Assembly (NCBI RefSeq): GCF_902459465.1
Contig: NC_047065.1
Span: forward strand, 2,848,309-2,912,308
DNA length: 64,000 bases
Source of the DNA: Asterias rubens
Taxonomy: Eukaryota > Echinodermata > Asteroidea > Forcipulatida > Asteriidae
Reading direction: 5' to 3'
The translations under genes and the position numbers were made by a program. Below the pieces are notes generated by a model. It searched no databases and was not told the origin of the DNA. It saw only the letters and a list, made by a program, of their open reading frames with translations. The first letter of the stretch is position 1, and the number at the start of each line of letters is the position of its first letter. Below, piece by piece: positions 24,996 to 37,900 of this stretch.

Positions 24996-25930
24996 ATGAA
25001 TGTTGAAGCCATAAAATATCCAAAGGCAACGGCCTCCTTCATAAACGGTGCACTTCAAACATTGATTCAATTTTCACCAGACCTCGGCCCTGCGTTGGCA
25101 TGGTTGCATCAAGAATTAAGGATGACCTGACTTATTAAGTTGAGGTCAGGGCCGCTAGCCATTGTGTCATTTTGTTGTGGCAGTTTTACTGTAATTGCTT
25201 CATTTAGCCCATGGATGACGGCATCTTCGGACATCTAGTTTATAGCGATCACACGTTGTTTCTCACTAAACAATCTGTAGGCCTACATTAACTATTCCGT
25301 GTACTAGTGTGCCGCACTAAATAAGCCAACATTCATACTCCAAGACACGTTTTTCTCATTGATGTAAACCCACACTGCTGATCCATATAAAAGGTTCGGG
25401 ATCCTGCAAATAATTCGAATCGTGGCTCTGTGCTTCAACTTTTGAGAAGACTGGATATAGTGCTTTTAATTTGGTCATATTTTAATAGGACTTTTCCACC
25501 TTTCCACCTCCCTGGCCAATTATAGGGAGGTTGACAAGTGCTCGTTCACGAAAACTAGCAAAAAATTGATTAAGGGATAAAATTGTGAATTTTTGTGTTT
25601 TCTTATTTTATTTTAACGCCTATAGGCCACTACTTTTTTAGCAAAAATTCCAAAATAAATGCCAAAAATTTAAAGGAAATTTTGTTCGAAAGTTTATTTG
25701 TTCGAAAGTGTATAATTGGTGTTCAATATGTAAACTTGAGTATCTTTGAATTTAACATTCGTTGGGGTCCTAGCTCTATGGTGTGGTGCACTCTTATTAA
25801 AATAGCGCCCTCTGTTGTCATATTACGCCATCGTCGAGAGGAAATCTTTATACCGCCCTCAAGAGGCGACTGTTTCTTAGTTGCATAGTTTTGTTGTTTA
25901 TGATTGCCGGGTAAAATTAAAGCATTCATA

Positions 25931-28900
25931 ATGTCAGCTTCTGCCTCAAATGCAAGGCACAAGAAACTTCTGTCCGGTTATTTGGCTTCAAACAAGACCT
26001 CAAAGAAAGATGGAGATGTTAATCGTGACAACGGGTAAGTTGATTAGATTATGGGGCCATGAATTGGGGGTAGTTTAGTTTAGTTACTCTGGTTGGTTAG
26101 TTGCAATAACGTAAATGGTTAAACCCCTCCTCCCGAAGACGGCCGCAAGGCCGGAGGGTTACGAGATTCTCTCCAGCGGCAAACGGCAATCTGGTCCAAC
26201 ACGTACAATTTCAACAGCTAGTCAAGAGAATCTCGTAACCCTCCGGCCGTCTGGAGGAGGATTACGTTATCGCAACTACTTTGGAAAATTTTCCGTATAT
26301 ATGGCGCCACCACTTTTTCATTCGAAATGAAATATAAATAAAGTGTCTAATTTACCTCAATGAGATATCCCTTTTTGTAAAAATTAGTGAAACGGTGGTG
26401 GCGCCATAGGGAAAGTTATCCACTACTTTTTCAGGTTTGGTTTGTTAAAACACTGAACCAGTAACTGACACTCGGTGTCAGACAGTGTATATATATGCGA
26501 TAATAATTAATGTTAACCCTTCTCCCTATGGTGGAGACGGAGGATTACTAGACAGTATGCACAAAAATTGAAGCGTTTTCTATGACTGCCACGACAGTCA
26601 TAGAAAATGATGCTTTTTCCAAATCTAGCATGCCTACCTATTGGGGTGCTAGTACGACCGATTTCGAAAAAAATTAGTACAGCGCCCCAATTACTGGGTC
26701 TATCATTTCTAAATTACCACAATTAAGTAGTGAATAAAGTGGAGGGCAACTTTGTCGGGTGGAGGGTGGGGGAGTTGACTTTGATATTGAGAGGGGGTGA
26801 GATTGCTAGGGGTGACTTTACCGTTCTTCCTTCCATAGCTCACAGCCCTCTGCAGTGGATCTCACAGAAATGATGAAGGGCACCCATCTAGGACGCACCA
26901 ATCAGAGTCACCCTCAGAAACAACCGTCCAATAGGAGTTCATTATCTACAGCCACTGGCTCTTCTAAATCCAGAGGGACAGAGGCACCTAGAGGACGGAA
27001 AATACCAGGAGTTTTAAAGAGAAGAGCAACCATCTATGAGTGAGGAATTAAACATAATGTTCTTTTGCCTCCAACTTTTCTTGAAGTGGGAGAAGTTTTT
27101 CTTTATTTTCTCCAAAATCACACACAAAATATTTAGAATGGTGCCCTTCATTTTTAAAGGGTTTGGGTACATTTTTCTATGACACGGAACACAAATGATC
27201 ATTAAACGCACACGGTTTAAAGATAATGATGGTAGAAAGCTTCCCTTAAAATATTACTTGCTGAGGTGTGGTAGTTTTCGAGTGCATGCGTTGATAGTAT
27301 AAAACATTGTGAGAAACGGCTCTCTCTGAAGTAATATAGTTTTCTAGAGTAGAAAGAAGTAATTTTCAACAAATTTGACTTTGAGACCTCAGATTTACAA
27401 TTTGAAGTCGCAAAATCAAGCACATGAAAGCACACAACTTCGTGAAACAAGGGTGTTTTTTATCTCGCAACTTTAATGACCATTTGAGCTCATATTTTAA
27501 CAGGTTTGTATTTTATGCATATGCTGAGATACACTTAGTGGGAAGGCTGGTCTCAGCATCTTTAAGTAATTTGTTGCAACAAACATTTCTTTTTAAAATA
27601 TGAATTTGTTGTATCTGTTTATTTTAAGCCTGCCAGAAGAAGTTTTGTTTCAACTGATGAGTTATCTCCCAGCCAGCAGCCTGATCAACTGCTCCTGTGT
27701 TTGTAAGAAATGGCATCATTTAGCAAATGACAAGTAAGAAATTAAAGGCAGTAGCACTTTATTTTATATACCACTTAAATGTTTAAGTTTTTGTCACAAT
27801 GTTTCCGGGTTATCCTGCTGATGACGACTGTACTATCAGTCGAAAATTACAGAATTTGCAGTGTTGTAATCAAATGTTGTAGGAACATTACAGAATTGTT
27901 CAAAAAAAAGTTGTCTAAGATCACAGATTTACATAAAACTTACAGGGTCTAAGGATGATGATGATGATAAAATACATCCCTTGAAATATTTCTGTCTGAA
28001 ATGTCATATTTGATGAGAAATAAGTAAAACAAATTTTTCGTTTGGAGTTTAATGCTCAGTGAGCGTTTTATTAACTTACATACATAAAGTGCTTACACTG
28101 CCAGTAACTGTTTTGTTAGCAAAAACTATCTTTGTAATGTTCCTTTAAAGGCAGTGGACACTATTGATAATTACTCAAAATAATTATTAGCTTAAAACCT
28201 TACTTGGTAATGAGTAATAGGGAGAGGTTGATGGTATAAAACATTGTGAGAAACTGCTCCCTCTGAAGTGCCATAGTTTTTGAGAAAAAAGTAATTTTCC
28301 AAATTTGATTGAGAGACCTCAGATTTAGAACTTGAGGTCTCGAAATCAACCATCTAAACGCACACAACCTCGAGGTGACAAAGGTTATTTTTCTTTCATT
28401 ATTATCTCGCAACGTCAATGACCGATTGAGCTCAAATTTTCACAGGTTTGTTATTTTATGCATATTTTGAGATACACCAACTGTGAAGGCTAGCCTTGGA
28501 CAATTGGTTACCAATAGTGTCCACTGCCTTTAAACATTTAGACGTATCGAACTACCAACACAGATGAATTTTCATGTTTTTATAATCATTGAGTTTTATT
28601 GATGACGCTTAAAGGCAGTGGACACTATTGGTAATTGCCAAAGACTAGCCTTCACAGTTGGTGTATCTCAACATAAGCATAAAATAACAAACCTGTGAAA
28701 ATTTGAGCTCAATCGGTCATCGAAGTTGCGAGATAATAATGAAAGAAGAAAACACCCTTGTCACACGAAGTTGTGTGTGTTTAGATGGTTGATTTCGAGA
28801 CCTCAAGTTCTAAATCTGAGGTCTCGAAATCAAATTCGTGGAAAATTACGTCTTTCTCTAAAACTATGGCACTTCAGAGGGAGCCATTTCTCACAATGTT

Positions 28901-31900
28901 TTATACCATCAATCTCTCCCCATTACTCATCACCAAGTAAGGTTTTATGCCAATAATTATTTTGAGTAATTACCAATAGTGTCCACTGCCTTTAACGTGA
29001 CCTCGTATTTGACAGTACACTGTGGAGGAGTCTTTATTGCTCTTATGCTACTAGTAAGATCGACTTGGTCGGACATCGGCTGAAACCACTGGACACCGAG
29101 TCTCACGATAAAACGTGGAAAAGAAAATGCATCAGAAAGTAAGATTGAGAGCAAATCTCTTTTCACTTTGATTTTCTTGGTTTTTTTTCAAAGTTTGATT
29201 TGCTTTTGCTGTTTATCCATTCCTATTTGTCATCATTCTAACTTTGAAAGCTGTTTTTCACACAAGGCATTAGGGATGTCTGTGTGTATTTTTGACGCCT
29301 TGTTTTAAATTTTGACACCCTTGTTTTATCTGTCATTTACCTGAAATATTGTAAGTGAACAAATAGGACACCCAGTTTTTAAATTTCCTGCAGATTTTGA
29401 CACCCTTTTACTAAACCCCGGCTCAAACTTTGACACTTTTTCAAACCTTGAACTTTTGAACTTTGTTCTTAAAGGGGCACAGCAGTTTTCCTCTGATAAG
29501 GGGCACTTCTACAAGGAAAATGTGAATTTGTATTGGAACTTTGGGAAGGGCAAAAGCACAGGGCACTACGGCATTTGTTGTGGGTGCCGTAGGTTTTTTC
29601 GAGACCTGCTATTAAAGGCAGTGGACACTATTGGTAATTACTCAAAATAATTATTAGCATTATACCTTTCTTGGTAACGAGTAATGGGGAGAGGTTGGTG
29701 GTATAAAACATTGTGAGAAACGGCTCCCTCTGACGTAATGCAGTTTTCGAGAAAGAAGTAATTTTCCATGAATTTGGTTTCGAATTTTAGATTTAGAATT
29801 TGAGGTCTCGAAATCAAGCGTCTGAAAGCACTCATTTTACATGTGACAAGGGTGTTTTTTTCTTTCATTATTATCTCGCAACTTCGACGACCGATTGAGC
29901 TCAAATTTTCACAGGTTTGTTATTTTATGCGTATGTTGAGATACACCAACTGTGAAGGCTAGTCTTTGACAATTACCAATAGTGTCCAGTGTCTTTAAGT
30001 ATGATTTTCCAAACCTTTGTATTATGATCTAGTGTCTTTGTCATTGTCTGATTGGTCCAATGGATTTGCATATTTAATTTGTTACAGGTGTATTGAGAAA
30101 CGTGATGCAAGAATTCCGACCATGCTCAAGAAATCGAACCCCTATACACATCTCCCTGATCGCTCTGATAAATCAATTCAGTAAGTATAAAGTCAGTATA
30201 CTCCCTCTATAATTTTGGAGCGCAAAAGAGGACAGTGCCTACTTTATCAATGATACCCTTTCTATAGTGTAATAGTCTGTACAGTCTTCTAATAACTAGA
30301 GTAAGCTATATTATATTATAAGCTATCTATTATATCGTTGCGATACCCGCTGCCAAAACATAGGACTCGAACTGCCTCTAGCTACCGGGCAACCTCGGTA
30401 GTCTAGTTGGTAAGACACTGCTCTAGAATTGCAAGGGTCGTGGGTTTTACACCCGAGTAACATGCCTGTGATATTTGTTCACAGGACTCGGGGAAAGTAC
30501 TGAGTATACATTGCTAACACACATCGGTGTATGGGTAAACCAAAATTAATATATGTGACCCGCTCTGTGAAAATGAGTCACATGTAGGCAATTTCAGGAA
30601 TTGAGTTATATGAAGGGCTGGAAAGAACACATCAGCAGTAATTTGGTATGTGTCTAAGCTTTGGGGTGTATCGCGTTGCTGAGTTACTCCCGTTTGAAAT
30701 TAGCCACTACACCATTTTCTTTGAAAAACGAATTACAAGTAAAATGATATTTTAAACTACCATTGTGTGCAAAAGGATACAAATTAGACATAAGTATGAT
30801 CGCAAAATTGTTGTATTCATAGCATTATTGCCTAAAAGTAAGTGTTCTAAAGGTTAACCATGCAACTAAAGATCTTTCCACATTAAGCTGTCCATAACTT
30901 AATATTGCATTGGGCGACATGTGACTCATTTTCACAGAGTGGGTCGCATATTCTTTATCCCCGATGCATATTTAACATCTATTATATAGAGTAAGCTAGT
31001 CAAAACGTTGGGACAAATTAAGAACTCACTCCGCAATAGTAAGGTTGATGACGAGAATTCACCTCGATCCACTGGATCAAAAGTAGTAGTCACTGCAAAA
31101 TTTCTACCCATTGCCCAGGTAGTAGTTAAAAGGCAGGACATTTCCTTTCACAACTGAGAAGTTTTCCGAATTTCAAAAAATCGACTAGAATATAAAGCAA
31201 GACAAGTTCTCAAAAGAACATAATCTACACATGGAGTTACCGGTATGTTTTTTCTGCTAACAGAAAGAGTAATTTTGAGTAATTACCAATAGTGGTCAGT
31301 GCTTTTAAGTGTTTGAGTTTTTACTCTTGAGCATTTGACTCTTCACTGTTTTTGTTTTTGTTTTTTTTCTTCAGATTACTCGGTATAACTTGGGAGTTGG
31401 TTCTTAAAGACAGCAACAAGTCGAGTTTTACTTTTGCGTCTTCAGACTCATTCTCCTTCCCGATGTCTCACACAGTCAGGTTTTACCATCTGGAGTTTCC
31501 ACCAATCAAAACCCTGAAGAGCCTGTCAATCATCGCTAAGGCGCCAATCTTCTTCAAAGGAAGTAAAGTTGCAGATAACAGGTAGATTTCTCATGTTAGA
31601 GAATTACTATTATTTTAATGGAATTTCTGTTCTTTAAACTATCTTTGGGCAACCTGTGTAATTTTATGTGTTGATGGTTATAAATATGATTTTGGGGGTT
31701 GAACAAAAAATATATGGCTCCTGACGGCATCCCCAAACAAAGATATTGACAAAATAGGGACACCGCCACGTAAAGCTCGATAGCTCAGTTAGAACTGGTA
31801 GAACGCCGGGACGTTAATCCGGAGGTCCTTGGTTCGAATTCCATTCTAGTCAATTCTTTGTTCAACCCCCAAAATCATTACAAAATTTACCCAGTCAGTT

Positions 31901-34900
31901 TCCCTTGTGGTTTATATTGATAAAGTTATAAATATACCAGATATATTATTATTCTAAAGCAGTTTGCTGGAAACTTTTAAAATTAAAAAAAATAATGAAA
32001 GGGTTGAATTAAAAAGCAGTTTAAAAACTGCTTTAAATTTAATCCTTTCATTTTTTTTTTTTTTTTTTTTTTTTCGCTGTCTAAACACTGTTGAAGGGTT
32101 TTGATACCTTTTGTAGATCGAGTTTTTGGCCCATGACATGAATCCCTACCCACTGTGAATGTAGGTATATAATATGTTATTAAATTTAACTGTAGAAGCT
32201 TCAGCTTTATTAGTTGTCAAATTTTTTGAGAAATTGCTTTACTCTTTTCTCAAACACAACAGCACCTCAGCAAGTAATACTTTAGGGGGAAGCTTTCTAC
32301 CATCGTTATCTTTAAGCTCTGTGAGTTAAATGTAAATCTGTGGACATTTTGTGCTTTGTGTCAAACCAACATTACCCAAACCCCTTTAGTGGTTATTTAT
32401 ATTTGCATGACCTCTACTTTGCAGTCCGTGTCAAAGTTCACTACTCATCCAGCATGACCTGTGTTGGAAAAACTTGTCGACTAGTCATCCACCTGATGCT
32501 TATGATGACCTTGTTGACCTTAGGGTCATAGGTCATTGTGTACTCGTGGCTACATGGAAGGTAAGGCCGTGTCAGAATTAACGGCTAAAGCTGTGCAAGT
32601 GTCGTGGGCGAGTGGTTAAGAGCACCGAATTCAAACTCTGGTGTTCCTGATCAGCAGAGTGTGGATTCGAATCCCCAGCCTTGACACTTGTGTCCTTAAG
32701 CAAGACAATTAACCATTGCTTCGTCCTTCGGATGGGACGTAAAGCCATTGGTCCCATGTGTTGTGTAAACGCATTTTAAAGAACCCAGTGCACTTATCGT
32801 AATTCAAACTTCGTCCCACACCTTGCAGTAATAATACCTGGTGCTTTGTATCCTTTGGCAAAAGGCGCGTTATAAATACGGTTATTATTATCATTATAAG
32901 CTATGGCTACGGCTATTACCAAGTGTGTTGGTAAGGACTTCCTCTACCTCAACGCATCATGACGCAGAAATCTAGTCGTAGCCGTAGGTGTAGCCACTAA
33001 TTCAGACACAGCCTTAGTGTTACTTTTGTATTGTTTCCTGGTGAACAATTAGGCTTGAGTTATATTTAATAAGGTCATTGAAGATTTTCCCAAGGTCACA
33101 TGAGCTACTTCTCCCTTATAGTTTGGTAACTTTTATAGGCAGACGTTTTTTTAAACCACAATATTGTCTTTGAAAAACACAGGTTACCGACCAAAATACA
33201 TTATGCACATGTTGCATTTGTTTTCAAAAAATGTGCAGTTGTACGCTGTCAACAGTAATTCTTTCAACTGTTGGACGAGGGGTGGATTTCACAAAGAGTT
33301 GAGACTGGTCTTATCTTGAATATAGGACGAGTAACTCGTTTTAACTTAGGACTAGCCTTAAGTTTTTAATAACTCCTAAAGAGTCCTAGAACTAGTCCTA
33401 AGTTAGGACTATCTTTGTGAAACCAACCCTCAGTGACACATTTCTAAGCCATGTGGCTTCTTAACCTTTGACCTGTGGATTAATGTATTCGGGTTCTCTC
33501 TACCTTTCGCCCTAGGATGGTGGAGAGTTGGCGTTTATATCAGTGTGCCTTCACAATCATGGATTAATACAAAGATGTACGCAAGGATCACAAGAGAGGT
33601 ATGTACACATCTTTTTAGTATTTTTTTATTTTATTTGCAAGGCAAAAAAACAACAACAATGATAACTCCTATATAATATAGGATTTGAGGCATTTCATGG
33701 TGAGGTATCAATGAATATTTGGTTTGCCGTAACACCATGTGTGTATCTACTTGCTGGGTGGAGGTTTGTTCTTAGAGAACTGTCTTGCTTTGTTCTACTG
33801 CCGCGGAGTAGATAATCGGAGGTTCAGGAGACTTCTCAGTTCTGAAAAGAACTGTCCTGCTTTTTAACTATTACCAGGGCGGATGGTATAGAAAATAGAC
33901 TGGACTACTACTTTAGCTTATAGGATCGTAATTAACTGTACTGCAGCGGAGTCAGTTCTGAATTGGTCTCATTATAACTCCTATTCACAAAGCTGCCTTA
34001 CTCCAGACCAAAACCAATCATTTAGGATTAGTTTAATTAAATTCCTCAGAACGTGTTAACAGAGAGTGGAGGTTGGGTTATGGAGCAGGAGCTTAAAGAA
34101 ACTGGACACTATTGGTAATTACTCAAAATAATTTGTTGGCATAAAAACTTACTTGGTAACAAGCAACGGAGAGCTGTTAGTATAAAACATTGTGAGAAAC
34201 GGCTCCCTCTGAAGTGACGTACTTTTTGAGAAAGAAGTTATTTCCCACTAAAACTTTTGAATTTGATTTTGTGACCTCAGAATTTGATTTTGACGTCTCG
34301 AAATCAAGCATCTGAAAGCACACTTTGTGTGACAAAGGTGTGTTTTCTTCCATGATTATCTCGCAATTTCGACAACCGATTGAGTTCAAATTTTCACAGG
34401 TTTGTTATTTTGTGCATATGTTGAGATACACCAAGTGAGAAGACTGGTCTTTGAATATTACCAAAGATGTCCAGTGTCTTTAAGGGACGAAGGCCAATGA
34501 TGGATTTCTGTGCAAGTGTTATGTCAATAAGGTGAGGTTTGCGGTAACACCATGTGAATATCTTTTTTGAGTAGTGTTAGTTCTGAATCGTTAAAGGGAA
34601 GGTACACGCTTGGTAATTACTCAAAATAAATATTAACTTGAAAACTGACTTGGTAACGAGTGTTGGAGAGCTGGTGATAGTATAAAACATTGTGGAAAAC
34701 GACACCCTCTGAAGTAACATAGTTTTTGAGTAAGAGGAAATTTCTCACTAAAATAATAAAAGACTTCTAGCTAGAAGTCTTTTATTCCTATCTGAAAGCA
34801 CACAAATTTGTCAAACAAGGGTGTTTTTTTCTTTCATCATTTTCTCGCAACTTAGATGACCGATTGAGCCCAAATTGTCACAGGCTTGTTATTTTATGCT

Positions 34901-37900
34901 TATGATGGGATACACCAAGTGAGAACACTTGTCTTTGACAATTACCAAATGTGTACAGTGCCTTAAACCACCAGTTCTTTGCAGAACCAACACTACCCAA
35001 AAGGCTTTCCACATGGTGTTACCGAAAACCTCTCTTAGTTATGCTTCCACCATGCAAAGTTTCAAATTCTTCTTAAGTAAATACTGTTCATGTTATTTGT
35101 TACTAAATGAAATCTATTAACTTGTCGTTCAGCATCTGTGATTTGATAGATGTACCAGTAGGTGTTAATTTGTTTTTCTTCGTCTGTGATTTAATTTGAT
35201 TGTCTTGTTTCTTTCTTGGAGTAGAATATGCAGTCTACCTTCCTGCCGGCCCAAACCTGACGATATTGACCCAAACCATGGTGAGTTTTAATCATAATTA
35301 CACCTAAGAGAGGATTGCAGTAACACCATGTGATTATCTCTTTTTGAGAAGTGTTGGTTCTGCAAAGAACCGGTGGCTAAAGAGCCGTTAACCACAGGTT
35401 CTTTTCAGTACTCAAAAAGAGATATTCACAAGGTGTTACTGCAAACCTCTTTTAGTTTTACTTCAGCCATGCAAATTTTCAAATCCTACTCACAGTACAT
35501 CACTCTATGAAGAGGAAGAAGGGACAAGATCCTAAATGGGAATCTATAAAAATGTAGAATTCTCTTCATTTCTTTGTTATCGCATGACACAGAATGCAAT
35601 TCGTAGCAAAGTGAAAGCAATTTCAACCTAAAAATTAATGTAATCTGCAGCAAAGCTAAAGCAATTTTCACCAAATACAAATAAATGCAATATGCAGCTA
35701 AGTTTAAAGAAGTTTATAAGCCAAAAATAAATGTAATGTGTAGCCAAGTTTGAAGTAATTAGAAACAAAATTTAAAGCCATTATACACTTTTGGTAAACA
35801 GTATTGTCCAAGTCTCACACTTCGTGTATCACAACTTATATATAAAATAACGAACCTGTGAAAATTTAGGCTCAATCGGTCATCGGAGTCGGGAGAAAAT
35901 AACGGGAAAACCCACTCTTGTTTCCGCACGTTTTGCCGTGTCATGACATGTGTTTAAAATAAATCTGTAATTCTTGCTATCGAGAATTGATATTGTTTTA
36001 ATGTTTTCTCAAAAAGTAAAGCATTTCATGGAATAATATTTCAAGAGAAGTCTTTAACCGTTACCTTCTGTAAACCCTGTAAATTATTTGTGAATCTGTG
36101 AACTTTTTTTCTTTTTTTTCTGTACCGAAAGTTTATAATGGCTTTAATTGCAATTTTCAGCAGTGCGAAAGCAATTTCAACCAATGCTTTTACTGATATT
36201 GATTTGAATCTTTCACACTGTCTAGCACCTTGAACGGAGTCTAGCGTCTGTTGATTGTAACAGAAGACAACAACCTTTAGAGAAATACTACTCTACTTCA
36301 TGTTGACATTCAATGTCTGGAATTTCACACTTCATCCCAGCCAGACTAGAGTAAAATTACAAGTCAACATTGAAATGACTTAAATTTCACTCAGAAAAAA
36401 AACTATGTCCTTTGTGGCAATTTGGAAAGTGTTTACCAAGACAGCTTAAAGTGGTAATTGTGTGATTCAGAATCCCTTAGGAACAGAATTTTATCTTTTT
36501 TTTCCTGACAATAAAAAACAAACTGAGGCTGGTAAGAGAAATAGTCAAGACCACTACTTTAAAATGAGAATCAAACTTGTTATTAATACGGGTTACCAGA
36601 CTAAGATATTGAAACTGTTAACAAAACCTGTTTTCTGAAATAAGAGAGTCTGACATAAACAAAAAACATTTGTACAAGACTATAAACAATGTTGCTTCGC
36701 ATTATACATGTGAATTATTGAGTGAACATTTTCAGAAAGTGGGATAAAGTTATCGAAAATCTGAACAAAAATCCAGTCTTTGATAAATTGATTTATTGAT
36801 TTATTGATTACACATCCAACAGCACAGTAAATGCAAATAAGAGGATGAGTAAAGAAACAAGATGAAAAGTTCAGTTTTAGATATGAGAGGAAAACCCCAA
36901 TGGTAAAAAACCCACACGCAATCCACATGCAAGGCTTCGGTCTGAGGTGGGATTCGAACCGGTGTCCACAGAGATGAAAGGCAGGGAAAGAAACCACTGA
37001 GCCGAACTAAACTCAAATCTGAGCCAACTGGACTCGCAACAATCTTACAACGATCAACGAATAACAAATACTTATATAGCGCATTTCACAATAACTGTAT
37101 CAATGCTCTTTACATTAGTGCCGAGTCGTCGATTTCACAAAGAGTTGGGACTCGTCTTATCTCGAGTTAGGACGAGTAACTCGTCCTAACTTGGGATTAA
37201 TCTTAAGGTCTGCATGCTACAGTGCAGGGTTGGGACTCGCCCTAAGTCCTTAGATTAGTCTTAGTTAAGAAGAGTTTGTGAAATCGACGGCTGGTCATAG
37301 GCCCAATAACATCCCTGTAATGTTTCTCAGCTCCATAGGGAGTATACAGCCCTGAGCTGCCTGTAAGGCGCTTGTGGCTTTTTCATACACAATATCAACC
37401 TCTACCCTCGCAGGTACCCATTTATACCCCTGGGTGAAGAGAAGCAATTATAGTAAAGTATCTTGCTTTAAGGACACAAGTGTCACGAGCGGGATTCGAA
37501 CCCACACTCCGGTGAATCAGCACCAGAACTTGAATTCGACGCTCTTAACTACTCGGCCATGACACTCTACTTGAAAGAGCGATAAATGAAAGAGCAATCA
37601 ATTTTCTGTCCAATAACAGGACGAATAGGAAACGAGAAGAAATATTCAATTTGGAAAAGTTTGCGGTAACACCATGTAATGAATATCTCTCAATGAGTCG
37701 GGGTGGTTCTGAAAAGAACCGTTGGGTTTTGTCTTCTGGAGAGTTCTCTAGAAGACGATCAGAGCATACTGATCGAAGCGTCGAGTTGAAACCAGTAGTT
37801 TTTTTTTTTAGAACCACCCTAATCCAATGAGAGATATTCATTACATGGTGTTACCGCAAATTTTTCCATATCGTATTCCCACTATGCAACGTTTCAAATC

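Noticed and set aside
28726-28956. Open frames of 60-90 residues inside family 1 MITEs (also 38426, 53449, 57748)
   Set aside because: The same frame recurs in each copy only because the repeat is conserved; no known protein and no start or splice context.
31774-31849. Candidate tRNA gene with GTT in the anticodon position
   Set aside because: U33 is missing, the acceptor stem does not pair and the unit sits inside a repeat with terminal inverted repeats; called a tRNA relic.
36905-37060. Second tRNA-like stretch (GGTTCGAATCCCACC on the minus strand)
   Set aside because: Only the B-box half is convincing; it is probably a SINE fragment and its borders could not be set.
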